Part shown: in pieces, positions 44,154 through 52,843 of the stretch
Layout of the letters: every line of letters starts with the position of its first letter
How positions within the stretch are numbered: the stretch's first letter is position 1
Assembly (NCBI RefSeq): GCF_001592125.1
Contig: NZ_BCWI01000001.1
Location: 558,001-622,000 of the forward strand
Direction of reading: 5' to 3'
From: Microbacterium hominis NBRC 15708
Lineage (GTDB): Bacteria; Actinomycetota; Actinomycetes; Actinomycetales; Microbacteriaceae
DNA: 64,000 nucleotides
The notes under the pieces: model-generated
The model's database searches: none
What the model saw: the letters and a program-made list of their open reading frames with translations, nothing else
Told to the model about the DNA's origin: nothing
Made by a program: the position numbers and the translations under genes

Positions 44154-45125
44154 GTGCGCGCTGCCGTCGCCGTCTCGCAGGACCCGAACGATCCGCTCGC
44201 CGGGCTGGAACTGACTACTCGTCCTGACCCGCAGGCGAGACCGGGTTGGACACGAGTGAGAGTGAGGGCGGCCTCGCTCAATCCGCACGACACGTGGACT
44301 CTCCGTGGAATCGGGCACCCTCCGGAGAGGATCCCTATCATTCTCGGCTGCGACGCAGCTGGGGTCACCGACGATGGGCGAGAGGTCGTCGTCTATCCGG
44401 TGATGGGCGACGCGGCGCGAGGAGGTGGGGACTCCACGCTCGATCCGCAGCGCTCATTGCTCTCGGAGACCATTGACGGCACGCTCGCGGACTATATCCT
44501 GCTTCCGGAGTCGATGATCGTGGCCAAGCCCGCCTCGCTCTTCTTCACGGAAGCGGCGTGCCTCGGAGTCGCATGGGGTACTGCCTACCGGATGCTCTTC
44601 ACCCGCGCCGCTGTCAAGGCCGGCGACCGAGTGCTCGTTCAGGGAGCGAGCGGCGGAGTGGCAAGCGCCGCGATCGCTCTCGCGCGGGCTGCGGGAGCTC
44701 GGGTGTATGCAACGGCACGCAGCGAGCAGAAGCGCGAGTTCGCGCTCCGATGCGGTGCGGTCGAGGCGTTCGAGCCTGGGGCAAGGCTGCCTGAGCGCGT
44801 CGATGTCGTGATCGAGACGGTCGGCGAGGCGACCTGGGCGCACTCTCTGCGTGCTTTGCGACCGGGCGGAGCGATCGTCATCGCAGGGGCGACGAGCGGC
44901 GCGATGCCCCCCGCCGACCTTCAACGTGTCTTCTATCAGCAGTTGCGCATCATCGGATCGACCGGATGCACCCGACCCGAGTTCGAAGCCCTGCTGCGCC
45001 TCCTCGACACGACGGGTGTTCGTCCGCACCTCGAGACGATCGCGTTCGACGAGATCTCGACGGGCTTCCAGCGGCTTCTGGATGGAGACGTGCTCGGCAA
45101 GCTCGTCGTCGACTTCGACCGCTAG
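44154..45125 (+). CDS. MDR-family quinone oxidoreductase/zinc-independent alcohol dehydrogenase-like
   Basis: 323 aa. GroES-like domain ~1-120 with ASLNPHDTWTLRG and IPIILGCDAAGVV-like sequence (CDAAGVTDDG), then a NADPH Rossmann domain with VLVQGASGGVASAAIALARA and ATARSEQKREFA. No structural-zinc Cys set and no CGxD motif, so a zinc-independent quinone reductase or enoyl reductase. GTG at 44154 has AGGAGG spaced 6 nt. Divergent from the meta-cleavage operon and convergent with the XRE regulator (4-nt overlap). Confidence 0.82.
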   Translation: MRAAVAVSQDPNDPLAGLELTTRPDPQARPGWTRVRVRAASLNPHDTWTLRGIGHPPERIPIILGCDAAGVTDDGREVVVYPVMGDAARGGGDSTLDPQRSLLSETIDGTLADYILLPESMIVAKPASLFFTEAACLGVAWGTAYRMLFTRAAVKAGDRVLVQGASGGVASAAIALARAAGARVYATARSEQKREFALRCGAVEAFEPGARLPERVDVVIETVGEATWAHSLRALRPGGAIVIAGATSGAMPPADLQRVFYQQLRIIGSTGCTRPEFEALLRLLDTTGVRPHLETIAFDEISTGFQRLLDGDVLGKLVVDFDR

Positions 45126-45697
45126 AACTGGCGCTCGCGACCGGACATCGATAGCTGGGGTGCGGTCGTGCAGACGAACACCGATGCCACAGGAGTCACC
45201 GCCTCGAAGAGGTGCTCACTGTCCGCAGGGAACCTGATGAAGTCGCCCGCCTTCGCGCTGGTCGGTGAAAGGACTGGCCCGAGTCGGACCCGACCCTCCA
45301 GCACGTAGCAGTGCCGCAGTGCGCCTCGGCTGCCTGATGAATGCCGAGATGCTCCGCGGTTGGCCTCGAGTTGGAGCACGGTGTTGGTGACGTATCCGGA
45401 GCCGAAGACCTGATCGAGGTGCCTGATTCGGAGGGCGCCCTGAGGTTGCCACTGAATCGCGTCACCCCGCTGCAGGAGGGTCTCGGAGCCCATCTCGGTG
45501 AGCAACGCTCGGATGCTGACACCGAGTGTCGCGGCGAGACTGTCAAGAGTCTCCACGGTGGGATTGCCCTTGCCTGACTCGATCGCGGCAATGGTCTGCT
45601 TTGCCAGTCCGGCGTCCCGTCCGAGGGCGGCGATAGAAAGGTTGCGCTCCTCACGGAACCGCCGAACGTTTCGCGCTACGACGTCGGCGATGGCCAT
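45122..45697 (-). CDS. XRE-family regulator with cupin domain
   Basis: 191 aa. HTH_3 at ~8-62 (LSIAALGRDAGLAKQTIAAI with the recognition helix) and a C-terminal cupin barrel ~110-185 (HCYVLEGRVRLGPVL, GDFIRFPADSEHLFEA), which likely senses a small ligand. ATG at 45697 was preferred: an upstream ATG at 45730 falls inside the palindrome at 45725-45740. Divergent from the IclR gene, with which it shares that operator. Confidence 0.88.
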   Translation of the reverse strand: MAIADVVARNVRRFREERNLSIAALGRDAGLAKQTIAAIESGKGNPTVETLDSLAATLGVSIRALLTEMGSETLLQRGDAIQWQPQGALRIRHLDQVFGSGYVTNTVLQLEANRGASRHSSGSRGALRHCYVLEGRVRLGPVLSPTSAKAGDFIRFPADSEHLFEAVTPVASVFVCTTAPQLSMSGRERQF

Positions 45698-45724
45698 CGG
45701 TCGACTCCAATCGTGGGTGGTAAC

Positions 45725-45740
45725 GTCCATTTTAATGGAC
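45725..45740. promoter_or_regulatory. 16-bp perfect palindrome between XRE and IclR genes
   Basis: GTCCATTTTAATGGAC, 28 bp before the XRE-cupin start and ~86 bp before the IclR start. A perfect 7+2+7 inverted repeat in a divergent intergenic region, so an operator for either regulator; autoregulation by the XRE protein is most likely given the distance. Confidence 0.7.
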
Positions 45741-45825
45741 CAGTCGTCCGTTGTGACATGTGCTGAAGGGCCTGACAATGGAGGAAGAGACCACGACGCT
45801 GCATCAGTGAGGATGGAGTCGAACC

Positions 45826-46614
45826 ATGACGAAGACGACGACCGACGAGGCGCGGGAAGAGCGGACTGCTGTGGACAAGGCGATCAGCGTACTGACGGCC
45901 TTCGGAAACGACGCCCAGCTCGGACTAGGCGTGAGCGAGCTTGCGCGGCGGGCGGGGCTGAGCAAGTCGACGACATTCCGACTGCTCGGAATGCTCGAGC
46001 GCAACGGCGTCCTCGAGCGGGCAGGCACGGCCTACCGTCTCGGACGCGTGATCCACGAGCTTGGAGCCCAGGCGAGCACGCCAGGACAGGACCGCGTTCG
46101 GGATCTTCTCACGCCCTTCCTCGCCGACCTCTACGAGGCGACCCACATGACAGTCCAGCTTGCGATGCTGAGCGGATCGCATGTCGTGTACCTCAACAAG
46201 CTGGAGGGGCATCAGCGACTGCGCACGCCGAGCAGGATCGGCGCGCGCATGCCCGCCTACTGCACCGCAGTCGGAAAGATGCTGCTCGCCCACAACCCGC
46301 GGGCGCTCGAGGAGACTCTGCGCGGCCCGCGTCACGCATGGACCGCCAACACGATCGTCGAGGAGTCGGCGCTGCGCGAGGAGCTGTGGAAGGTCAGGCA
46401 GTCAGGGGTGGCGATCGACCGGGGAGAGTCTCTCCACACGCTTGCCTGCGTGGCCGCGCCCGTGATCATCCCAGGTGGCGGCCCGATCGCCGCGCTGTCG
46501 GTTTCGGGAGACGCCGCATCCTTCGCACCCGGCGACTTCGAGGGCATCCTTCGACGCGTGAGCTATGGGGCGTCGAGGGCAGCTGCCATCCTGCGTTCTG
46601 CGAACGCGGCCTAG
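45826..46614 (+). CDS. IclR-family transcriptional regulator
   Basis: 262 aa. N-terminal winged helix ~14-75 (AVDKAISVLTAFG, LGVSELARRAGLSKSTTFRL) and C-terminal effector domain ~85-255, with GARMPAYCTAVGKMLLA and VAAPVIIPGGGPIAALSVSG, including the conserved Cys-Thr-x-x-G-K patch. IclR proteins often control aromatic-degradation operons with an organic-acid effector. Its convergent neighbour is the enoyl-CoA hydratase; likely targets are this and the meta-cleavage or carboxylase operons. Confidence 0.9.
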   Translation: MTKTTTDEAREERTAVDKAISVLTAFGNDAQLGLGVSELARRAGLSKSTTFRLLGMLERNGVLERAGTAYRLGRVIHELGAQASTPGQDRVRDLLTPFLADLYEATHMTVQLAMLSGSHVVYLNKLEGHQRLRTPSRIGARMPAYCTAVGKMLLAHNPRALEETLRGPRHAWTANTIVEESALREELWKVRQSGVAIDRGESLHTLACVAAPVIIPGGGPIAALSVSGDAASFAPGDFEGILRRVSYGASRAAAILRSANAA

Positions 46615-46623
46615 CCGCAGCTT

Positions 46624-47412
46624 CTAGCCTCGTCTCCATAGCGGCACCCGCTTCTCCGAGAACGCGTGAAGCCCTTCGCGCGCGTCGATGGAAGCAAGGA
46701 CAAGCCGACCTTCGGCGTTCGATAGGCGCCAAGCACCTTCCTCATCGCGTGCATGTGCGTCTTCGATGCCGCGCGCGATGCGCTTGGTGGCCTGAACAGC
46801 CAGCGGTGCGTTCGAAGCGACCTTCTCGGCCAACGACAACGCCTCGGGCAGCAGATCGTGTGCCGCGACCAGCTTGTTGACGAGACCCCATTGGAGGGCC
46901 TCCGCCGCGGAGAAGGGACGTCCCGTCAGAAGGAGCTCCATCGCGACCTTCGGCGGGATCTGCCGAGGAAGGCGAATCGCTCCACCGCCCCCGGCATAGA
47001 TGCCATGAGCGACCTCGGGGAGCCCGAAGGTCGCGTGCTCCGCCGCGATCGCGAGGTCGCTCGCGAGCACGATCTCGGTTCCACCCCCCAGCGCGAGTCC
47101 GTTCACAGCAGCGATCGTGGGCTTCGAGATGAGATGGTTCGTGTAGCCTGCGAACCCCCACGGATGAGTGGTCGAGTCCAGTAGCCCATCGAGCGAAGTG
47201 ATGGCCTCTTTCAGGTCAGCCCCAGCGCAGAAGGCCTTCTCGCCGGCTCCCGTGACGACCACTGCGCGGATCTCGGTATCCCGCTCCGCCGCTTCCAACG
47301 CCTCACCCAGCGCCCGCGACACCGCGCCGTTGACGGCGTTGTGCGCTTCGGGCCGGTTGAGCGTGACCAGCAGGATGTGTCCTCTTCGCTCCTCGATGAC
47401 GACGTCTGACAT
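46624..47412 (-). CDS. Enoyl-CoA hydratase/isomerase family protein (2)
   Basis: 262 aa crotonase. LVTLNRPEAHNAVNGAV and AFCAGADLKEAI (oxyanion hole), AVNGLALGGGTEIVLASDL, then FGLPEVAHGIYAGGGGAIRL. One catalytic Glu (PEV) is present; the second typical acidic position is Gly-rich, again favouring isomerase or lyase variants. ATG 47412 has GGAG 5 nt upstream and is preferred over GTG 47418. It ends the minus-strand run that begins at 50064. Confidence 0.87.
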   Translation of the reverse strand: MSDVVIEERRGHILLVTLNRPEAHNAVNGAVSRALGEALEAAERDTEIRAVVVTGAGEKAFCAGADLKEAITSLDGLLDSTTHPWGFAGYTNHLISKPTIAAVNGLALGGGTEIVLASDLAIAAEHATFGLPEVAHGIYAGGGGAIRLPRQIPPKVAMELLLTGRPFSAAEALQWGLVNKLVAAHDLLPEALSLAEKVASNAPLAVQATKRIARGIEDAHARDEEGAWRLSNAEGRLVLASIDAREGLHAFSEKRVPLWRRG

Positions 47413-47434
47413 GCTCACTCCATCCGATCTCCGG

Positions 47435-48175
47435 TCAGGTCGCTACCATCGCTCCGTCGATCGAGTGCGCGGTGCCCGTGATGTAACGCGCTGCGTCGCT
47501 GAGGAGGAACGCGATGAAGTGGGCGATCTCCGCGGGCGTGCCGTGTCGGCCGAGCGGAACGACGCTCGCGAAAGTGACCCCGCTGTCTCCGAAGATGGCG
47601 GACTCCAAAGCCGTGATCATCCGTCCTTCGATCGGGCCGGGACAGACCGCGTTCACCCGGACGCCGCGGGCGGCGCCTTCGAGAGCGGCCACCTTGGTGA
47701 GGCCGATGACGGCATGCTTGCTCGTCACGTAGGCGGCCAAACCCGGGGCGCCCACCAGCCCCAGCGCGCTCGATGTGTTCACCACGGCTCCGCCGTCCTC
47801 GATCAGGGGCATGAGGTGTTTCAGCCCGAGGAACGGCCCGCGCACGTTCACGCGCATCACTCGGTCGAAGTTCGCCGCGTCCGTGTCGGCGATCGGTGCG
47901 ACCACACCCTCGATGCCAGCGTTGTTCGCCAGCATCGCCAACGTCCCGAACTCCTCGGCGACCCGTGCGGAGACGGCCTTCACGGAGTCCTCATCGCCGA
48001 CATCCGCCTGCTGCGTGAGCACGGCGTCATTGCCGGCGTAGAGCACGTCGAGCGCCTGCGCATCGAGGTCGACGGCGAGCACTCGCACACCGGACTCCAC
48101 GAGTTCGGCGACGATCGCCGCGCCGATCTGACCAGCTGCTCCTGTCACCACCGCGGTCTGGTTCTGATAGGCCAT
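47435..48175 (-). CDS. Short-chain dehydrogenase/reductase (1)
   Basis: 246 aa classical SDR: AVVTGAAGQIGAAIVAEL, NNAGIEGVVAPI, Ser in NTSSALGLVG and YVTSK. The C-terminal SIDGAMVAT end is typical of NAD-dependent alcohol dehydrogenases. Length and class are compatible with an aryl-alcohol dehydrogenase such as 1-phenylethanol dehydrogenase upstream of acetophenone carboxylase, but sequence alone does not show it. Twenty-two nt separate it from the hydratase downstream. Confidence 0.85.
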   Translation of the reverse strand: MAYQNQTAVVTGAAGQIGAAIVAELVESGVRVLAVDLDAQALDVLYAGNDAVLTQQADVGDEDSVKAVSARVAEEFGTLAMLANNAGIEGVVAPIADTDAANFDRVMRVNVRGPFLGLKHLMPLIEDGGAVVNTSSALGLVGAPGLAAYVTSKHAVIGLTKVAALEGAARGVRVNAVCPGPIEGRMITALESAIFGDSGVTFASVVPLGRHGTPAEIAHFIAFLLSDAARYITGTAHSIDGAMVAT

Positions 48176-48235
48176 GTGTTCTGTTCCTCTCGTTCGTGTC
48201 GGTGTGTCGGTCGATGCCGCTCGAGCGATGACGCG

Positions 48236-49009
48236 TCAGCGCGCCGCGAGCCGGAGAGCCCCGTCGAGGCGGATCACTTCGCCGTTGAGCATCGGGTTGC
48301 GGACGATCTCGAGCACCAGGGAGGCATACTCGTCTGGCCGCCCCAGCCTCGAAGGGAACGGCACCGAAGCCGCAACGCCCGCGCGCGCCTCTTCCGACAA
48401 GAGGTCCATGAACGGGGTGTCGAAGACTCCCGGGACCACCGCCATGACGCGTATCCCGGAACGTGCGAGGTCCCGCGCAGCAGGGAGCACCATGCTGACG
48501 ATCCCGCCTTTCGCGGCCGCGTACGCCACCTGACCCATTTGCCCCTCGAATGCGGCGACGCTCGATGTGAGCACGATCACGCCGCGCTGCCCCTCCTCGT
48601 CGGGGTCGTTGCCGGCCATCGCGGACGCGGCCAGACGAAGAAGCTGGAACGCCCCGACGAGATTGACATCCAGCATCCGCTGGAAGGACTCGATCGGGTG
48701 CGGACCATCCCGGCCGACTGTCTTCTGCACGATCGCGGACCCCGCCGCCGCGACGGCGACACGCAGGCCCCGCGGGGCCGCCTCCGCGGCCTGCTGGACT
48801 GCAGCCCCCAGTGAGTCGCTGTCTGTGACGTCCGCGCGAACGAATCGGCCCGCGCCCGGGTGAGCGCTCTCAAAGGCGCGACCGGCGTCGGCGTTGCGGC
48901 CCACGATGACGGCCGTCCCACCCGCGTCGACCACGGCAGCGGCGACCGCGGCCCCGAGGCCCGAGGTGCCGCCGGTGACGATCGCGGAGGCTCCGCCAAG
49001 GCCGCTCAC
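48236..49009 (-). CDS. Short-chain dehydrogenase/reductase (2), 3-hydroxyacyl-CoA dehydrogenase-like
   Basis: 257 aa. AIVTGGTSGLGAAVAAAVV, AAAGSAIVQKTVGRDGPHPI, a long loop before RMLDVNLVGAFQLLRLAA, Ser in LTSSVAAFEGQMG and YAAAK. The GPHPIESFQRMLDVNLVGAF pattern and VFDTPFMDLLSEE loop fit the 17beta-HSD10/3-hydroxyacyl-CoA dehydrogenase type 2 subgroup. GTG at 49009 overlaps the ADH stop. Could reduce or oxidise a 3-hydroxyacyl-CoA made from the beta-keto product. Confidence 0.85.
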   Translation of the reverse strand: MSGLGGASAIVTGGTSGLGAAVAAAVVDAGGTAVIVGRNADAGRAFESAHPGAGRFVRADVTDSDSLGAAVQQAAEAAPRGLRVAVAAAGSAIVQKTVGRDGPHPIESFQRMLDVNLVGAFQLLRLAASAMAGNDPDEEGQRGVIVLTSSVAAFEGQMGQVAYAAAKGGIVSMVLPAARDLARSGIRVMAVVPGVFDTPFMDLLSEEARAGVAASVPFPSRLGRPDEYASLVLEIVRNPMLNGEVIRLDGALRLAAR

Positions 49010-50064
49010 GCCGCGACCTCGGCGGGGTGCGGAGCGAGAGTGACCTTCACCGCGCCGTGTTCAGCCGCGTGCGCGAAGGTGTCGTAGGCACGCTTGCCGT
49101 CCGCGAGGGAGAACGCGTGCGTCGCGAGCGGAGTGACATCCAGCCGACCGTCCGCGGCCAGGGCCAGGAGGGTGGGGAGCTCACGGATGTCGACCAGGCC
49201 GGTGGTGATCGTGAGATTCCGGATCCAGTGTCGCTCGAGGGCGAGTTCGACGGGGACGCCGTGGATGCCTATGTTGGCCAGTCGTCCGCCGGGCGCGAGC
49301 GACTCGATACAGGTCTCGAACGTCGCGGGGGCACCGACGCATTCCAACGACACGTCCACGCCCCTGCCGCCCGTGTAGGCACGGATCTCGTCCAGGACGT
49401 CGGCATCCCGCGGGTTGAGCGTCAGGTCGGCACCGAAGCGGCGTGCCGCTTCGAGTCTGTTGTCGTCGGTGTCGACGACGATCACCTTCCCGACGCCGAA
49501 CAGCGGTGCCAGCAGGACGGCGCTCAGTCCGATCGCCCCCGCTCCGACGATGGCGATCGACTCGCCGGGCTTCACGCCCGCGCGCTGCAATCCCAGTTCG
49601 TAGGCGGTGACCACAGGGTCGTCCAGGAACAGCACCTGCTCGTCCCGCAGTCGCTCGGGCACCCGATACAGGCTCCTGTCGGCGAACGGGACGCGCAGGA
49701 GCTCCGCCTGTGTGCCGTGGATCGTATTTCCCATGATCCAGCCGCCACGTTCACACTGGCTGTACATGCGGATCCGGCAGTACCGGCAGCTGCCGCACCC
49801 GGTGATCCCCGAGATGAGCACCCGATCTCCCGGCGACACGCCCACGACCGCCGAACCGGCCTCGATCACGGTGCCGACGCCCTCGTGCCCGAGCACCCGA
49901 CCCGCTGTGACCGTGGGGACGTGGCCGCCGAGGATGTGCAGGTCCGACCCGCAGATCGTCGTCAGATCGATGCGAACGATCGCGTCCGTGGGCGCTGCCA
50001 GGACGGGATCGTCCACCGTCTCCACCGTGACGGCGCCGTCGCCGTCGTAGACCATCGCCTTCAT
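49006..50064 (-). CDS. Zinc-dependent alcohol dehydrogenase (MDR)
   Basis: 352 aa. Catalytic-zinc ligands TICGSDLHI and LGHEGVG are present, and the four-Cys structural-zinc lobe GCGSCRYCRIRMYSQC. The NAD fold has SIAIVGAGAIGLSAVLLA. The segment FLDDPVVTAYELGL replaces the common SDILPTGYE. It resembles the secondary-alcohol and glutathione-independent dehydrogenase group. It sits downstream of the carboxylase cluster and may supply or drain its ketone. ATG 50064; 62 nt from the upstream gene. Confidence 0.9.
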   Translation of the reverse strand: MKAMVYDGDGAVTVETVDDPVLAAPTDAIVRIDLTTICGSDLHILGGHVPTVTAGRVLGHEGVGTVIEAGSAVVGVSPGDRVLISGITGCGSCRYCRIRMYSQCERGGWIMGNTIHGTQAELLRVPFADRSLYRVPERLRDEQVLFLDDPVVTAYELGLQRAGVKPGESIAIVGAGAIGLSAVLLAPLFGVGKVIVVDTDDNRLEAARRFGADLTLNPRDADVLDEIRAYTGGRGVDVSLECVGAPATFETCIESLAPGGRLANIGIHGVPVELALERHWIRNLTITTGLVDIRELPTLLALAADGRLDVTPLATHAFSLADGKRAYDTFAHAAEHGAVKVTLAPHPAEVAA

Positions 50065-50126
50065 GATTTTCCTCTCGGAGTCGAGCTGGATGCTGTCGGT
50101 GAGACGGGCGGACGCGGGTCAGCCGA

Positions 50127-50795
50127 TCATGACGTGACGTCGTAGACCCAGTCGGCCAGTTCGCTGATGTCGATACCGCGGCCGAGCTCACCCGGCGTCA
50201 CGGTGAGCCCGCTGCCGGGGGTGCGATCGCCCAGCGGGACGATCGAGCTGCCGAGCACACCGCCCCACGCCTCGCCTATCACGACGACGTACGCCTGGTG
50301 GAACCGGGCGATGTTGTCGAGGGTCGCGAGACTCGCGCCGTCGATGGGTTCGGGTTCGTCGATCAGCACGACGTGCGCGCCGGCGTGCAGGGCTACCCGG
50401 CCCGCCTCGGTGACCTCCGTGACCGCTTGCTCCGGAGTGCGCTCTCCCGTCGCGACGAGCACCGATGGGCCGGGGATACAGACGCCCACCGCCGCGCGGT
50501 GCGTGAGGGACTCTGTGAGTCGGCCGACCGCTTCCAGCGCCGCCGCATAGTGCGGCGCCGCGGTGACTGGGCCGTCCGCCGCCTCCTCCGCGAGCACCAT
50601 GGGCGACGTCACGATGATGACGTCCGGGGCGATCGCGTCCACGAGATCTCGGCATCCATTCGCCAGCTGCGTGGGGCTGCGCAGGAACTCCTCCCAGTCG
50701 CGCTCCTGGATTCGCGCTGCGGCGCGAAGGGCGAGCGGTGCGGCGACGCCGGAGCCGCCCGGTACCGCCAGGGCCGCCAGGGATGGGTGGGTCAT
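50127..50795 (-). CDS. TIM-barrel-like protein ending the carboxylase operon (UROD/MetE-like)
   Basis: 222 aa, not firmly recognised. The strands DVIIVTSPMVLAEEAADG, VGVCIPGPSVLV and AHVVLIDEPE, and the pattern AVTEVTEAGRVALHAGAHVV, resemble the second half of uroporphyrinogen decarboxylase or cobalamin-independent methionine synthase TIM barrels (URO-D_CIMS superfamily). It lacks an obvious Cys/His zinc set. ATG overlaps the HyuB-like stop, so it is the last gene of the carboxylase operon, the place of apc5 in Aromatoleum as I recall. Homology to Apc5, a ~34 kDa protein, cannot be judged here, and this protein is shorter. Confidence 0.55.
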   Translation of the reverse strand: MTHPSLAALAVPGGSGVAAPLALRAAARIQERDWEEFLRSPTQLANGCRDLVDAIAPDVIIVTSPMVLAEEAADGPVTAAPHYAAALEAVGRLTESLTHRAAVGVCIPGPSVLVATGERTPEQAVTEVTEAGRVALHAGAHVVLIDEPEPIDGASLATLDNIARFHQAYVVVIGEAWGGVLGSSIVPLGDRTPGSGLTVTPGELGRGIDISELADWVYDVTS

Positions 50796-52843
50796 GGACG
50801 CATCACCGGCGTCACTACCGCCCCGTCGGGCCAGGAACCGAACAGCTGCATGATCTCGTCCTTGGGCTTGCGGGACAGCCATGCGGTCTCGAACTCGTCG
50901 TAGGGAACGCCGCGCGTCAGTCGCTCGCGGACGATCTCGGCGCGGCGGGCGACCGTGCCGTCTCGGTCCACACGACCGTGCCGGTCTAGTGCGGCGCCGT
51001 AGACGTTCTCTGCGGCCTCGGGCGAGACGAGCCGCTTGACGAGGTCGCGATCGATCTCATCGACGTCGCGGTCGATGGGGTCGCCGTAGCCAGTGCCGCC
51101 CGTGGACAGCCCGATGATGATCGTGTCGCCGCCGTTTACAGGGTGGATCGCGCTGCCGTACGTGCCCGATCGCACCGTGCCGCCGAATTCTCCCGCCAGG
51201 AGCGCCTCGAGCGTCAGCGAACCCGACGCGGCCGTGGCGAGCGCTTCGACGACGTTGACCCCGTCGAGCACGACGCCCGGCACGGTGGGCTGGCTGTACC
51301 CACCGAACAGCGGCTGGGGCGTCTGGATGATCGAGTTGTCGGCGATCGCCATGGCGAACACGAACGGGGCATGGTGTGCCACCCACAGCTGTGCCGTCCC
51401 GACCCCGCCTCGATGCTTGCCCGCGCCGCCGGAGTCCTTCCAGTGCGAGGACATCGGGATGATCATGGGGAACTCGTTCTCCATGGACTCCACGTCGGGG
51501 GCTCGTCCGAACGCGCACCACGGGAAGCCGTATGCGTCCATTCCGTCGGAGGTCGCGTGCGCGCCCTGGCCTTCGGTGTTGATCGGATAGGCGATCATGT
51601 CGGCGAAGAACGCACCCCACTGCGAGACCCCGGCAAGCACGGAGGCGTTGCCGCCGTTGCCCTGGCTCGCAGTGACCTGGCGCCAGTCTGTGGATCCGAA
51701 CCGGGCGCGGCTGATGCAGTTCGCGATCGCGCTCATCGCCCCCGTCGCCGCCATCACGGCGTTCGATGTGGCGGCTCGCACATCGGGTGACAGCATCGAG
51801 TTCTCGGGGAAGATGAAGTCGATCGGCGCGAAGGTCGCGGAGCTGATCGGCAGGTCGTGGAAGACGTACTCGTAGATGTAGTTCGCGAGGTGCCCGACGA
51901 CGGCCTGCGGGTGGGCGTTGTAGCTGGACGGGTTCTCCGGGCTGGTGCCGGTGAAGTCGATCGTGAGCTGCTCGCCCTTCTTGACCATCTCCATCGAGCA
52001 GTTGCGCATCAGCCCCGAGCTCAAGCCCGCGGCGTCGCTGAACGTGACGCAACGGTAGGTGCCGTCCGCCCAGCTCGCGATGCGCGCCCGCGCACCGGCC
52101 TCTGCGTCGTCGAGCATCCGGCGGAAGAGCCCGGACATGAAGTCCTTGCCCTCCCGCTCGAACATCTCCAACAGCCGCACCCGCACGCGATCAGCCGTCG
52201 TTGCGCGCGCCCGCATGTCGACCGTGACGTTCGCCTCGGCCCTGATGCCGAACGCGGCGAACATCTCGAGCACGTCCTCGCTGATCCGGAAGCCCTGGCC
52301 TACCCGCATCGGCGGAAGGTTCATCCCCTCCTCGAACCGGCTCGTGGCCGAGAGCGGCATTCCCCCGGGCTCGATCGCACCGGTCTCGGTGGTGTGCGAG
52401 AGGGCGGCCGTCCAGGCCACCAGCTCTCCGTCGAAGAACACCGGCATGATGGCGACCTGGTCGGGATTGTGGATGCCGCCGTACAGCGCATCGTTCGTGT
52501 ACCAGATGTCGCCGTCATTGACACCGGGGTTCTCGCCGTGGCGATCGAGGATGTACTTGATCACGATCGGCGGGATCACGGCGTGCAGGTAGGTGCCCGC
52601 GGAGGCGTTCACGAGGTCGCCTGCGGCCGTGAACATCGCGACGATCGAGTCTCCAGCCACACCCATCGACGAGCGGGACGAGCGCATGAAGACCTCGTAC
52701 CCCTCGTCGAGAACGTCGGCGGTGCGCTGCACAGCGATCTCGTAGTCACCGGCGGGGAGTTTCGCGACGCACTGGCGCTCATACTCCGTCGCGGGCACCA
52801 CCTTGAGGGCGCTCATCTTCTCTTCGAGCGTGGGGTACGTCAT
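50792..52843 (-). CDS. Acetone/acetophenone carboxylase-like HyuB subunit
   Basis: 683 aa, hydantoinase B/oxoprolinase family. Signals are VFMRSSRSSMGVAGDSI near the start, YTNDALYGGIHNPDQVAIM, SHTTETGAIEPGGMP, NGGNASVLAGVSQWG and SGGAGKHRGGVGTAQLW, with metal-binding His/Asp clusters typical of the family. In acetone and acetophenone carboxylases this subunit holds the metal site where the enolate meets CO2 or carboxyphosphate. ATG overlaps the HyuA2 stop; its own stop overlaps the last gene. Confidence 0.88.
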   Translation of the reverse strand: MTYPTLEEKMSALKVVPATEYERQCVAKLPAGDYEIAVQRTADVLDEGYEVFMRSSRSSMGVAGDSIVAMFTAAGDLVNASAGTYLHAVIPPIVIKYILDRHGENPGVNDGDIWYTNDALYGGIHNPDQVAIMPVFFDGELVAWTAALSHTTETGAIEPGGMPLSATSRFEEGMNLPPMRVGQGFRISEDVLEMFAAFGIRAEANVTVDMRARATTADRVRVRLLEMFEREGKDFMSGLFRRMLDDAEAGARARIASWADGTYRCVTFSDAAGLSSGLMRNCSMEMVKKGEQLTIDFTGTSPENPSSYNAHPQAVVGHLANYIYEYVFHDLPISSATFAPIDFIFPENSMLSPDVRAATSNAVMAATGAMSAIANCISRARFGSTDWRQVTASQGNGGNASVLAGVSQWGAFFADMIAYPINTEGQGAHATSDGMDAYGFPWCAFGRAPDVESMENEFPMIIPMSSHWKDSGGAGKHRGGVGTAQLWVAHHAPFVFAMAIADNSIIQTPQPLFGGYSQPTVPGVVLDGVNVVEALATAASGSLTLEALLAGEFGGTVRSGTYGSAIHPVNGGDTIIIGLSTGGTGYGDPIDRDVDEIDRDLVKRLVSPEAAENVYGAALDRHGRVDRDGTVARRAEIVRERLTRGVPYDEFETAWLSRKPKDEIMQLFGSWPDGAVVTPVMRP

